The notes beneath the pieces were generated by a model that had not been told where the DNA came from, ran no database searches, and saw nothing but the letters and a program-made list of their open reading frames with translations. 64,000 bases of DNA from Dictyophora rubrovolvata. Taxonomy: Eukaryota; Basidiomycota; Agaricomycetes; Phallales; Phallaceae. Below are positions 39,101 to 50,640 of the stretch, one piece after another; the first letter of the stretch is position 1; every line of letters starts with the position of its first letter. Made by a program: the position numbers and the translations under genes. Location of the stretch: positions 1,984,001 through 2,048,000 of the forward strand of contig CP114117.1 of the NCBI GenBank assembly GCA_029959195.1, in the 5' to 3' direction.

Positions 39101-39772
39101 CTGAGAAGAGGATGAGGTTCTTGACCCTGTGCGGAGGACGAGATGGCGTTTTCGAGTTGCCTGATGCGCTCGCTCATTTCCAGGATTTTAGTATGTAGTT
39201 CTTCTGTGTTGGCCAGTACAAATCGAGTCCCTTTTGTCATTAGAGCACCTGGTGAAGGACGTTGTAGAATGATGAAAACACCATAAGGCACCCTTCTTAC
39301 GAACCTTCCGGACAGATGGCTGTAACGTATTTGTGAGTGACGATGCACAAGCTAAGGTCTATGTCTGACAAACCTGCACATCCTCTCTTCCTACACGACT
39401 CGCAAGGAAAGACTCTATCGCATCTGAATAAGAGATATCAGAAGCCATGTCATATGTAATGTGCGAGAACGAACACACCGTAGCTATAGATAACAGAGGA
39501 CCGGTGAGCAATCCAGCACAAGCAGATGAGGAAATAAGACACATACTTTCAGCCGCCGACATTCTAATGAGTACAAAAAAGATTGAGACGAAGTGGATAT
39601 ACACAAATTTGCAGCATATGAACGCACCAGCGCAACTTAATTGGTTTCTTCGACGTTTCGTTTCCTTCTTACCTTCTTCACCAGACAGGGCAGTGGGCGT
39701 GGTATTCGTTCCAGGGCCATGTCCGCTCAGCGACACGGCTTTCACGTCCTTGACGGACATAGCAGAGACCAT
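36166..39772 (-). CDS. Zn2Cys6 fungal transcription factor with 5-base microexon
   Basis: The start ATG (39770-39772) opens a basic, Ser/Gly-rich leader ending KKETKRRRNQLS. The zinc cluster is spread over five exons: SCA|ECRRLK|LR|CDRVFPCESCRKRGCA|AICPE|GALMTKGTRFVLANTEEL. This is the cluster common in basidiomycete regulators (CX2CX6CX5CX2C..GC..IC). A leucine-zipper-like helix follows (LHTKILEMSERIRQLENAI), then TLKIGVDGHSRFFGQTA and a fungal-type regulatory domain (FEEEIFRHVYEHISHPE, LALFYAVLSHGVLVD). The C-terminus is Gln/Ser/Pro-rich, ending QLGLPY. Target genes unknown. Many short introns. Confidence 0.85.
39479..39483 (-). other. 5-base microexon inside the zinc cluster
   Basis: CTACG on the coding strand, flanked by CTATAG upstream and GTGTGTTCG downstream. 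It supplies Leu and two bases of Arg. Including it restores CRRLKLRCD, the core of the zinc cluster; leaving it out shifts the frame. Both flanking introns (about 60 and 55 bases) have good ends and candidate branch sites (CTCAC, CTGAT). Confidence 0.72.
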
Positions 39773-40472
39773 TTGTTAACGTCAGCAACGGAATAGTTCC
39801 AGGTCTCGAAGCAGGTCTTTATGGTGGAGCAACTTGAAATTAGTCTAGCGAGACGGCCTGGAGGGCTTACATATACGTGCGGCCAAATTACAGCGCTCCG
39901 CGTCTAATACTTTCCTTTTTGCTTCTGCTTCTGAGAGCGGAACTTTGGCGACTGACGTTGGCACTGTTTGTTCCTTCGTGATGCAAATAACCAAATTAAC
40001 TTTCAATTTATATACGCACATCAACAAAAAACCTGGCTTCTTGATACATGCACAATACGGTCGATTCAATTCATCGCGGTACTAATTATTGTAACTCGAA
40101 GTTATTCATATTTATGGCAATAGCACTCTTTTGGGACGTTGCGAGATTTTTTTCTTGTCCAAAGACTTGCATTCAGTATATTATGACGTTCATGACCCTG
40201 AGTGAATCAGAAGTATTGCTTTGGCTTGGCGTCACTTTCTGCCAGGTTTCCGACAGACATCTTGTAAATACATGCCCTAGTGCCAGTATACATACTAAAG
40301 TGAAAGAATGACTTTTGGTGCAGTGGAACCTGTGTCCGGTAACCAAATATAAATATTATACAGGAAATAGATATACGACAACACTTATGAGGATTCCAAA
40401 CGGCACCCTCCAAGTCTCAGCTTTTCAATAATACATATTTAGATTATTATCATGGTTACCCTGGTGCTATCT
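39773..40472. other. Intergenic region, regulator 5' / CoA-ligase 3'
   Basis: 700 bases. A minus-strand TATATAAAT at about 40007-40015 may be the regulator's TATA box. A minus-strand open frame (to 40069) contains a Lys/Ala/Glu-rich stretch but lacks an ATG in a sensible place. No gene called. Confidence 0.4.
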
Positions 40473-42962
40473 TTACAGCTTGGCTTTAGCCTTCGCCTCA
40501 CTTTCCATGACTTGTTTCACGAGTGCATCTTTGACATGCCTTCGTTGGACTTTACCGGTCGCTGTCTTGGGTATGGCTGGCACTATGATTATCCTGTGAA
40601 ATATTATCAAATTAGAATAAGCATGGCAGAAAGGACAAGATCGAGGTGAAAAGTTGAAAGTTGAAACGCCACATAAAAGGTGTAGCAAAGAGAAGAAAGA
40701 CTACGCTTCGTCGTCTTAAGCCTTGCGTTCGACCCGTAAATTGTCCTAGAATCGCTCTAATAGTCTATACTCATCTTCATCGATGATTTAGCTCATGCAC
40801 CAATCCGGATGCGGACTGTCTTCCAGTGCGATATCAATGAATCGACGCTAAGGTCAACGAAACAGTCTCCCGCATTATATAGGCTGAAATTAGGCTACCT
40901 CCTGTGATTCTATATATCACATGCCAAGTCAAAGCGCATGCAAATACGCAACCGCCAAGTCGATTGGCAGCGACATGATGGGACAGAAAAACCAAAGATA
41001 CGCAATGTTTCGAATAAAAAAACCCACCTTTCTGGGACTTTGAAACCGGTTAAAATTTTACCGACCTCACTTCTGATACCATTTTCTTTGGAGGCAGGAG
41101 GCGTTATGTTTCCATCAAGCGCAACAGCTGCCCATACAATTTCACCATATTTTCCCTTGGGGTCGGGAACACCAAATGAGACAGCCTCTTTCACACCTCG
41201 CACACGTAAAAGCGCGCTGTCAATCTCTATGGGTGAAATTTTTTCTCCGCCTCGGTTAATTAATTCTTTTAGACGGCCAGTGAGGCGCAAGGTTCCGTCC
41301 GAAGTGTTGAGAATTCCTTGATCGCCTGTCCTAATACATGATAAATCATAAAAAGATGTCATGGAAAATCGTGACTCAGACCTAAACCAGCCTTCTGCCC
41401 AGAAACTCTCCTTATTTGCCTTCTCGTTGTTCCAATACCCTTTCGTAACATTCGAGCCTCTAACACAAACCTCACCAACTTTACCTCTGCCGAGATCGTG
41501 GCCGTCTTTCTCACAGCGTACGCTCACTTCTACGCCGACTCCCGAGCCAACACTACCCGGTACGCGAGGATAACCCGGAGTCGGTAAGGTGGACGTCATT
41601 TGATGAGCGGCCTTTAAACAAGGTCAGAGTTCTAATTATCGGAAGAGTATATGAATAAATAAATAAATATTTACTTCAGTCATAGCATACGCTTCGCATA
41701 TAGGAACAGTCAATTTTTTCTGGAGCCGTTCGAAGACGATGGGTGGAAGACTGCTGGAGCAGCTCCTTACAAACCTCAACGATTTGGGCACACCATTGTG
41801 GGGAAGTTCTAAACCAAGCACAATACTATGTATGGTTGGAACAGCAGTATAATACGTGCAACGCCATGTTGTCATATCATCCCAAAATCTCGATGCGCTA
41901 AACTGACGTTGAAAGGGGATGACAACACGTGCGCATGCTCTTAAAGGTGCGAGAAGGGCGGCAAGAAGACCATGGACGTGGAAGAGGGGCATAACCAGGT
42001 AAGAGGCGTCAGCGGCAGTCAAAGAATATGTTTTGATTATATTGCGAGTTGAGGCGAGGAGATTTCGGTGGCTTAATGGAACTGACTTGGGTCGTGAGGT
42101 GGTTCCACTTGTATGGAGAACTAGAGTGATATCTGAAGGGAGAGGTGATCCATTAGTGACTACGGGTCGTTTCATCTGAGTAGCCGCTGCGGACTCTAGG
42201 CGCAAATGTACTTTGCCTGACTGGGGATGTATATATGTCCAAACAATGGGGACATTGCATTTCTTTGCTGCCTGACACGCAGCTTGAACGCCGTTTTTGA
42301 TTCCCTTGTCGTCGTCGATTACTTTGCTGAGATCGACTGACAATGCATCCAAGTCAGGAAGGAGGAAGAATGTGGGTTTCGTATCTTGGAGATAAAATTC
42401 GAATTCGGAAGTGGTATAAGCCGGGTTTAGAGGAGCTGCAATTGCTCTGCATGTATGTAATATATATATATATATATATTTATGTTTCAATCCGTTTGTG
42501 GTGGCGTTGTTGGGGGTAAAGCGCGGCGTGGGAATTGGAAGTAAATAAGGGTATGAGGGTTCGAAGCGGGGACCATCAAAGAAGAGGCGGGACGGGATAA
42601 ACGAACGGAAAGAGACACGGAGCCAAGAAAAAAAAACGGGTCAATTGAATAAGAGAAGAATTGAGGATATACTTGTTGAAAGGAACAGACCTTGCGACGC
42701 CAATACCCAGGAACACGACAACGAACTCGAGAGAATTGGGGAAAGCCATTGCTACAACGTTGCCTGTACCAACGCCGAGATCTCGGACGAGATTTGTCCG
42801 AAAGGCATACACAACTTCCTTCAGGTTTAGATATGATAGAGTAGCATTTAGCGGCTTGGGAAGAACAAGCGCAATTTTGTTCGCATTCTCGCTTTCGCTG
42901 GGGAAGTCAAGTAACGTGGCGAGCGTCTCCAAGTCGTTCGAGACATTGTCGGCGTTGACCAT
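40473..42962 (-). CDS. PCS60: Peroxisomal acyl/oxalyl-CoA synthetase (Pcs60-like AMP-binding enzyme)
   Basis: Adenylate-forming ligase; yeast Pcs60 and plant AAE3 are oxalyl-CoA synthetases in oxalate breakdown. Start MVNADNVSNDLETLATLLDF. Then AAPLNPAYTTSEFEFYL, the AMP-binding P-loop LVLHTSGTTSRPKSVPLSH, MPLFHVHGLLAALL, EAYAMTE (A5), GYWNNEKANKESF, TGDQGILN, LTGRLKELINRGGEKISP, and the C-terminal lysine in IPKTATGKVQRR. The protein ends AKL, a canonical PTS1 peroxisome signal. The last intron is unusually long (about 40597-41028). A (TA)n run lies in the first intron (42460-42480). Exact acyl substrate cannot be fixed by sequence alone. Confidence 0.9.
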
Positions 42963-43993
42963 GGCTGAGTGATATTCTTCGTAAAGATGGTCGATGAGTA
43001 CGATGAAGGAGACGTTGTTGAGCGCAGAGACAAGGTTTTGACTCTTGAGAAACGTGAGAAAACATACATGGCAAGTGAGTACATGCTAGGCCGACCGGGG
43101 TTTGTTGATTCGAATTTCGGATAAGGCTAGACTCGGAAGAAAATTAATACTTTAATTTTTATAATTGGAAAATGGTCAAGAGAGTTCATCATTTGTATAA
43201 AAAGAGTAGCGATTTATGAACACTAATTTGACAGCTGTAAGCTATTCAAAAATCATTTCTCATTGAACACCGCGACAGTAAACTGCTCATGAGTCTTCAC
43301 TGGTAAATTTAACGAAGTGGTGGCTCGGGAGTTGTTAGAGTTTCTACACGCCTTTACTTTTATTACATATGTATCCATCATATTATATGATGACAGAAAC
43401 GGAATATCCTTGTATTTATCAAACAGCTCAAGAGTTTTACTAACATATCGCCTCCGAGTTTTCCTTTTGTCCATTGGCACCGTGATCTTCAGGTCGCGTC
43501 ACGACAAAACCAACAAGATCATTTTCAACGCGAGTGTCACTTCGATTTAATTGTTTCTTATTGATTGAACCTTTTGTATATGCTACTGTATCATATTTCG
43601 CGTTCCACGTTTTTAACCGTATTATTCAACATCTCAAACATAGTTTATTTGACAATAAATGTAACGGCTCGCAAAGGTTCATTGCACTCCGAATAGATCT
43701 CTTCGTCCCCCCCTGCATCTAACATACTACACAATTTGAAACATCCACCGCCACAAGCCTGAGGCCGGTTCTACTTACATAATTGGTTTACATAACAAAT
43801 AAAGTAGTGTCCCATAGTCACGTGCATGTATCACTCGTGGCCACTGCCCCAGCGCCGAGTCCGGCGACTGCGAAGGCAACACTTGAGTAAATACCTAACT
43901 CTCATCAGCCACTCATCCCCCTCGCAAACACGACGCTTTAAATATCATACCTTTTTATCACTATTCCCTCTTAATACTTCTTTTTATCATATT
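42963..43993. other. Divergent intergenic region, 1.0 kb
   Basis: Between the divergent CoA-ligase and UPF0658 genes. AT-rich with short frames on both strands. A 75-codon minus frame at 43253-43480 starts with GTG-Pro-ATG and overlaps an equally long plus frame; neither is convincing. No repeats or RNA gene recognised. Confidence 0.45.
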
Positions 43994-45838
43994 ATGACTG
44001 CTGAGCCCTTTTTGAGCACTCGAGCCCAACGAGGGTTTATGGGCACAAGTGAGCTTGATTCCTCAACTTGAGTTTTAGCACATTCTGGCTGATGCTCTTC
44101 TCTCTAAGCCATAATTCGTTGAGTATTATTTACATAAATTTCCGTGTTCAACCACTAATTGCTTTTGGTTATAATCAAACAGAGGCTATCGCCGTGCTCG
44201 TTTTGGTTGCAGTTGTCTTTGGCAAGGTCCGACTAAGTTGTTTTTGTGTTGGCAAAAATTCGGCTTGACATTATCTTTGTAGGTTCAAGCAGTCGTCGAC
44301 ACCAAGGTGGGGAATTACAAGGTGTGTTGTTTGTTGGTTGTGGTGTGCCACACTCATTCATCAGCTTCTATATAGACATTGCCATGCTACTTTTCCCTAT
44401 TTGCTTTGGCCGAGTATTATATACCCTTTTCACATCTTTTACTTTTTTTTAATACATTTTGCAGAATCTTTATCCTGTTTATTACTCTCGACGCACTCAA
44501 GTTCCGAAATATCATCCAACTACGTATGTCAATCATTCGTCTTACCGCCGACTCGCTAATCGGTCATTTCAGTTGGAATTTTAGGTATCCTTCTTGCTTT
44601 TCAAGTGTCTTTGGCGGTTCACCGACATTCAACCTAGTCTTCGAGGGTGCAATGGTTTTGTTCTCTGCCCTTCAAATACATGAAACAAGGGCGGCTATCG
44701 TTTTAAGCCCGGGAAGCAGTGATTTCAAAGTACGCAAATTGTTTTTTTTTTTTTTTTTGCTGTGATACTCAGCGTCACATACGTCTTATTTCGTAGACCG
44801 GGAACGGTCCAAATTCCTTATGGCATAGCATCGAACCACCACTTATCACTGTCTGTGCTCTCATCGGCGTAGCGTGGCTGTCTCTCATTTATTGGACAAG
44901 AGCGCTTTATTTCGAATTCGGGTGAGTTACCCATTTTCTTGTGATTACTGAAGAGTTATGAATGTCCGATATATTTAGGTGGGCAATATTCCATACAGTT
45001 GGTGCTAATCCAGTTCTCAAAAGTACGTCCCGTCCATGAATGAGGCCTGGTTATACCATGATTTCCCTTCCGCCGATTAGGGATGTATGAGTATTATCAA
45101 ATCTGGATATGTCTTCTTAAATTCGATTTCTTCGCCTTCATCGGCTTAACAATACAGGTATGATTCGCTTGGGTTCCTTGTGCAAGTATTAAATTTGTCT
45201 TAGCTCCTTATCTTGGTCATTCAACCTTCATCGCCCGAATTTGCAATCACCATCGCCGCTATTCCGGTTGTCCTCGTTCTTTTGGTATCGTGTGGTATCG
45301 CCGTAAGACGTGAAATCAAATGGTTCGTCGTTTTCAGCCTTTAGCGCGAAAAGAAACTTACGAGAAGAAATAGGCTGATGACTATATCACTTGTACTCAT
45401 GGCTGCCGCGCTGAGTTACTTGTAGGTCGTTAATAAATATCGATGCTACTATGACTGATTTTATTTAGCATATTCAAATTCGTCCGGTACTATTCTCCTC
45501 AAACTGAAGGACAGTATGAGTCAACACGGAATACACTTACATTCTTCAGTGTGTACTTTCCGTAAGGTGTTATTGATATGAAAATTAACGATTATGTCTA
45601 GCCGTCGTGGCGTTCCTCCTTGTCTTTTCATCCTTTGGAGTCGGTCTGCGATGCTTTTCTGACTTTGACAAAGGGCTTAAGGACGCGAAAACAGGAAGTA
45701 AGCCTTCGGTCAAGGTTATTTCATTGTTACATGTTAATTTGACACCTAGATGGCCGGGGACGAACAAGGCGGAAGAGTGCTCTTGATGGCTCATATGACG
45801 GGGGAGAAGGCGAAATCCATCGAATGACTATTGATTAA
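43994..45838 (+). CDS. UPF0658-type Golgi membrane protein
   Basis: Multi-pass membrane protein of the family that includes S. pombe SPAC1952.10c; molecular function unknown. Splicing gives MTAEPFLSTRAQRG|TFWLMLFSLSHNSL|KAIAVLVLVAVVFGK|VQAVVDTK, then FILFITLDALKFRNIIQLLG, VFEGAMVLFSALQIHETRA, GVAWLSLIYWTRALYFEFGW, the family hallmark YYQIWICLLKFDFFAFIG, SSPEFAITIAAIPVVLVLL, MTISLVLMAAALSYFIFKFV and RNTLTFFSVVAFLLVF. At least ten short introns; the first two junctions are inferred from phase. The cytosolic tail is basic then acidic, ending MTID. Confidence 0.75.
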
Positions 45839-46305
45839 CATTGATGCAGAAGAGCATAGCACCATATACACTCGACATACCAAGCTTCCATTGACCGCCT
45901 TATTCCGTCCTAATTCTGTATGACTCGCCTGTTATCTTTACTCTCATATTCCCGAATCCACCTGAATAAACTCGGAACTGATGGTTTACGCATCACCTTT
46001 CATCATCGTCCACTGGTAGTGGTTGATAAGATGATCTGACTATCACCTTTGTCATTTCTAGCCGTACATTCGCCTTTTCTTCAGTTATGGCGACCTTCGG
46101 AACTAATTATGTTTTTTTTTGCTTAATATTTGCTTTTATGATGTGTTATATATATATTATTAGATGGATAAAAAACCCATTCCTTCGTTGTTCCTTCGTG
46201 ACACTGACCCCGCGCGCCTGAAGCACACGCGTGACGCGTACTTACGGCATCGCGAGCGCGACGGTGACTGCTGCTGGTTCTTGACTCTAACAAATACCCT
46301 GCCAA
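45839..46305. other. Intergenic region, UPF0658 3' / DNAJC9 5'
   Basis: 467 bases. AT-rich, with a TATATATATATTA stretch at about 46148-46160, then a GC-rich block at 46208-46262 carrying two ACGCGT boxes. It holds the UPF0658 3' UTR and the DNAJC9 promoter. Confidence 0.5.
46227..46239. promoter_or_regulatory. Paired ACGCGT (MCB-like) boxes upstream of DNAJC9
   Basis: ACGCGTGACGCGT, two perfect hexamers with start-to-start spacing of 7 bases, about 67 bases upstream of the ATG. ACGCGT is the MBF core in other fungi, and DNAJC9 is a histone H3-H4 co-chaperone in animals, so S-phase expression would make sense. Inference only. Confidence 0.5.
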
Positions 46306-47285
46306 ATGGACGACTCCAATCCGCTCGCACATTTTTTCCCTGATGAGCCAAATGTAAACTTATATGATGTTCTTTGTCTTAAATATGATGCAACAATGGC
46401 CGAAATCAAAACTGCATATCGCAAATTGGCCCTAAAGTATCACCCAGATAAACACGACGCAACTTGGAGCGAAGAAGAGAAATCTCGCGCTTCTACGCGA
46501 TTTCAGCAGATCGGGTTTGCATATGCCGTATTGAGTGACGAGAAAAGGAGAGAGAGATACGACAAGACTGGGAGCGTTAGCGAAAGCTCGTGGAAAGGTC
46601 GCGATGAAGAGGGCTGGGAAATGTATTTTGCTGAGATATTTGAGAAGGTCACGAGAGCACGGCTAGACGAGATGCGGGAGGCGTATCAGGGTAATAATCT
46701 GACTCTGTTGAATTTCTTACCATGACTTTACTTATGCTGTCAACAGGCTCAGAGGAAGAAATGAACGATCTAAAGGCAGCGTATGAAAAGACGAGTGGCT
46801 ATATTGACCGCATTTTGAACGAAATACCGCACTCGACATATGAAGATGAAACGCGATTTGTGGAGATAATCAACAAGCTTATTAGAGAGGGACAATTGAA
46901 AAGTCTACCTAAATGGACTATAGGACTTAAAGATCGAAAAGCGAAACAAGCGCGTAAGAAGAAAGGAGAGAGCGAATCTCGTGAGGCGGAAAAACTTGCA
47001 GAAGAACTAGGCGTTTGGGACGAATTCTACGGAAGTGGAAAGGAAGGCAAAAGAGGGACAAAGAGAAAAAAAGGCCAAGACAAGGATGTGGAGAAAGATG
47101 AAGATAGCGAGGCTGTTTTAAAGGCGCTGATTCAGAAACGACAAAAGAAGTTTGACGGATTTTTGGATAATCTTGCCGAGAAGTACGGCGCAGTGGAAGA
47201 GGATTCAAAGGGTAAAAGACAAAAAGCAGAAGAAGACACGGTGACAGCTAACAAACCACCCCATAAAAGGACTAAAAAACGATAA
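46306..47285 (+). CDS. DNAJC9: DNAJC9-like J-domain co-chaperone
   Basis: Nuclear Hsp70 co-chaperone; in animals DNAJC9 also binds histone H3-H4. The J domain occupies about residues 18-85: [33 protein letters not shown] (HPD present) and [21 protein letters not shown]. One intron (about 46691-46746) joins REAYQ to [15 protein letters not shown]. Then [37 protein letters not shown] and a Lys/Glu-rich nuclear tail ending PPHKRTKKR. This arrangement matches DNAJC9 and its S. pombe relative rather than a type I/II DnaJ (no zinc fingers or Gly/Phe region). Confidence 0.9.
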
Positions 47286-47383
47286 AAAGCGGGATTCATC
47301 CCAACCAAGCATATTTCCATACATCAACTACCTACTACAACTGTGTACAGCAGAACAATACTATGTAATGTCTTTATATCCCA

Positions 47384-50300
47384 TCAATCAAATTTTGGAG
47401 CATCATAAGTTCCCGGAACATCAATACCATGTTCGAAAGCGAACTTGCGGTATTTCCTTACTTCATGTAGCAGGGAGGCGACGAGCTCATGTTCAACTAC
47501 CGACACCTTCGGATTCACCTTCGCTCCACCTTGTATAGCAGCGACCGCGACATGGAATCTCGAGGTGCGATTGCATAACATCATCTGGTAAGGGTTTAAG
47601 GGAAGGTGATGAAAACACAATTGAAACAAAACACCAACGTCAAAAGGAGTAGTCGTGGTTCCCTCCTCGTTATATCCCTCTATGGTTATACGATCCAAAT
47701 CCGGACGTCCAAACAATAACCCTTTCAGCTCGATTGGATATCCATGCTATTTTTTTCAAAAATTGAAAAAGCAACGATTAATGACGATCAGCGACAAATC
47801 GGTAGAGCCCCGAAGACCCAACCTTACATAATTAAAATGAATGCATTTATCCTTCGTAAACAAACCTTCAAATGATTCCGAAGTCAAACCGTGAGGATGA
47901 AGCCCAGACGTCGCAAGAATCATCAAGTCCGTCACATTGACAACACGGACACACAGTTGGGGACATATCTGTCGCAAAATTGAAGCTGCACAAAGGACCT
48001 CCATCATCATTTCCACCCCGATGCCGACCAATACGCTGTAGACCAAATCTTGAACCGCTGTTTTCGTTTGTACCTGAATGTTAGTACTTACACATCAGGA
48101 TCAACTCCACCATCGACACTAGCGAACTTCCATACGGAAGCACCAGCTATACAGTGCTATGAAAAGACCCTTAGTTCAAGGCATGACGATATCGATGAAG
48201 CAATACCTGATCTGCCTCTTCAGATGATAGCCAAACAGGAGTTGGATGCTTGGATCCAACCACAAGGTTGACATAGTTCTTCGCTCTCAGACAATGAGCC
48301 ATAGTGGACAAGAGACAGTTTGAATCAGGAGGCAAATAAACCCTGGCAATTGATGACTTGAGATTCAATATTGCCCCAATGAATGAGGGGTTTTGATGCG
48401 AGAACCCATTGTGTTCTTGACGTGTCCATGTACTTGTTTCAATATAATTGATACTTGACACGTCTCTTCTCCATGGAACTTCACGCGACTTGTGATGGTT
48501 ATGCCGGACAATTAGATAGACGTTAGACGGTAATAGATGAGGGAATGGCGTACCATTTTCATAAATTTACTGTACTGAACTATCTAGGGGGCAGTTTTGT
48601 GAAACCGGAGTAGACAACCTGAAATCACGAACCATAGTATGTATGATACCCATGAATGACTCGTACGAAGGGAAGAGGCCTGTCCTGCCAGTAAGGGTGT
48701 AGCCTTGCAGCATTCCTTGACAAGTATGTTCCGATAGCATTTCAATTACACGACCAGCTGGATGTCCACGAGACATGGCATCCCATTGCAGGTTACGACC
48801 ATAATCCTGTAAGGTCGCACCAAGCTTATTACTGACAAGTTCATCCGGAGACCAGATCCGGAAGGTCTTGGGATTTCTGTATCTCATTAGGGATTGCGTA
48901 TGTGTAAAAGTAAACAACTACTTACGCCTTAATGACATCACGCAAAAATTCACCAAGTCGCTCCATGCAGCTATCCTGGGTTCCCTTCTTGACAGTATAA
49001 GGCTTCCAGTCAGGAACATCGAGAGGCTGATAGTTCGCGTAACATTCTTTTCTCATACCCATACGCTTCTCCTCATCAGGCGGGATGATCGTCAATATAT
49101 CCTCGATGGGATGTCCTTCAGAATCGAATAGCTCACGCGGTTTATAGCTTTCGAGCCACTTGGCTAGAATGTCAAATTCTTCTTTGTCGTCCAATACGTG
49201 TTGAAGAGGGACACCGTGAGATTCGAAAGACCCTTCAATAAGTATATTATGAGCCTTTTCGGGTCCAGAGAATCCCTATATATAATGATAGAGTTTAAAA
49301 ATTAGGCTATCCAGGGAAATATGTTACCTTGGGTGTTCTAAGGATTATGAGCGGCCAACGTGGTTTAATGATGGGTTTTCCAGAACGGGCAGCTTTCTGA
49401 ATCGCGCGTATTTCAGACAGGGCCCATTGCAGGCTGGCGGCCGTATCATTGTCAATATCATCGAGGTCTTCGACGAACCGAACTTTATATCCATAACCGC
49501 TTTATTGACATTTATTAGTGCTTAATCATCAAGAACGGGATACGACTTACGTGAACAAAGTCACTAGCTCGAGATTATCCATACACCCATAAAGAGTACG
49601 GTTACTGATCTTGAATCCGTTGACATGGATAATAGGAATGATAGCACCCGATTCAACAGGATCGATAAATTTATAACCATGCCAGGCCCTAGAAAATCAG
49701 TGAGGAGGGTACATCTTTTTTTCTGCAAGAGAAGAACTTGTCATACGTGGCTGTCGGGCCAGTCTCAGCTTCACCATCGCCGATAACCACTGGCACGATC
49801 AGATCCGGATTGTCGGTAATTGCCCCAAATGCGACAGACAGGGCATAGCCGAGCTCACCACCTACATAAATGGTAACGTGCTTAGGGGATAGATGGCCTG
49901 ATCTTGGCTCATTTACCTTCGTGGATAGAACCAGGGGTCTCAGCATTGACGTGACTAGTTGAGGGTATCAAAACATGAATAACAAAAGATTTATGAAAAA
50001 GTGTGGACCTTGGGAAACCAGAAGGCTGAGAAAAACCAGCACAAAGTTTATGAACGCCCTTTTTGTCGAGGGAATATTCAGGGTAGAAGCGTGCAAGGGA
50101 GCCCTCAAGCCATAAGCAGGCGAGAATTCCCGGTGCACCATGGCCTGGTCCAGTTATGAACAGGGCATTGATATTGGTCTTCTTGATGAGGAGGGAGCAG
50201 TGAGCGTAGCAGAGTACGAGGCCAGGATCGGTGCCCCAGTGTCCCAAGACACGAGGTTTGATATCCTGGTTTTCTAGAGGACGCTCGAGAAGGGTGTTGT

Positions 50301-50540
50301 GTCTAAGATAAAGCATTGCTGCGAAAGATGTTATGACCGAGCCCAAAAGACGATGTAGATGCGCATACATGCTGCTAAATAGTTACCAGCGCGCCGATAA
50401 AGCCGCACTGCTCGCAACTCTGAGGCAGGAAGTGCATTCTGCCCGTGGTAGTCGACTTTGACAGCAAGCTCAGCGAGCGGCGGAGGGAGCTGTGAAGGTT
50501 CTGGGGGAGGATTCGCTCTTTGGAGAAGTTGCTCAGGCAT
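47384..50540 (-). CDS. XFP1: Xylulose-5-P/fructose-6-P phosphoketolase
   Basis: ThDP enzyme: xylulose-5-P plus Pi gives acetyl-P and glyceraldehyde-3-P; fructose-6-P gives acetyl-P and erythrose-4-P. The ATG is at 50538-50540 ([18 protein letters not shown]); an upstream GTG frame is not a start. Signatures: [85 protein letters not shown] (ThDP), [88 protein letters not shown]. About 800 residues, complete. Divergent partner of acetate kinase. Confidence 0.95.
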
Positions 50541-50640
50541 CGGAGTGGGGGGGTGACCGGTGACGAGAGAAACGGGGCACTGAGGCGTGCTCTCTCTATA
50601 TATATCGCTCACCCGGATAAACCGTTTACTTACATAATCA
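50541..50640. promoter_or_regulatory. Bidirectional promoter of phosphoketolase and acetate kinase
   Basis: Only about 97 bases separate the two start codons. It contains TATATATAT at 50597-50605, 36 bases before the acetate kinase ATG, and a direct repeat of GGTGAC (50552-50557 and 50559-50564) near the phosphoketolase side. Such a short shared region makes co-regulation likely. The protein-binding sites are not known. Confidence 0.6.

Noticed and set aside
39845-40069. Minus-strand 74-codon frame upstream of the second regulator
   Set aside because: No ATG at a sensible place, only a Lys/Ala/Glu-rich stretch, and it overlaps the likely promoter TATA of the regulator.
40720-40745. Possible tRNA TpsiC arm (GCGTTCGACCCG) in the long Pcs60 intron
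   Set aside because: No matching acceptor stem or D arm found on either strand by eye.
42458-42482. (TA)n run
   Set aside because: A simple microsatellite inside an intron, common in AT-rich introns; no further structure.
43253-43550. Overlapping plus and minus frames of about 75 codons in the 43 kb gap
   Set aside because: The minus frame begins with GTG; neither shows a family motif or splice signals in phase.
44034-44077. Apparent frame break after MTAEPFLSTRAQRGFMGT in the UPF0658 gene
   Set aside because: A GTTTAT donor after RG with the TTTTAG acceptor joins TFWLMLFS in phase, so no break is needed.
50541-50612. Phosphoketolase start further upstream
   Set aside because: The upstream frame begins with GTG inside the shared promoter. 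The first ATG is at 50538-50540.
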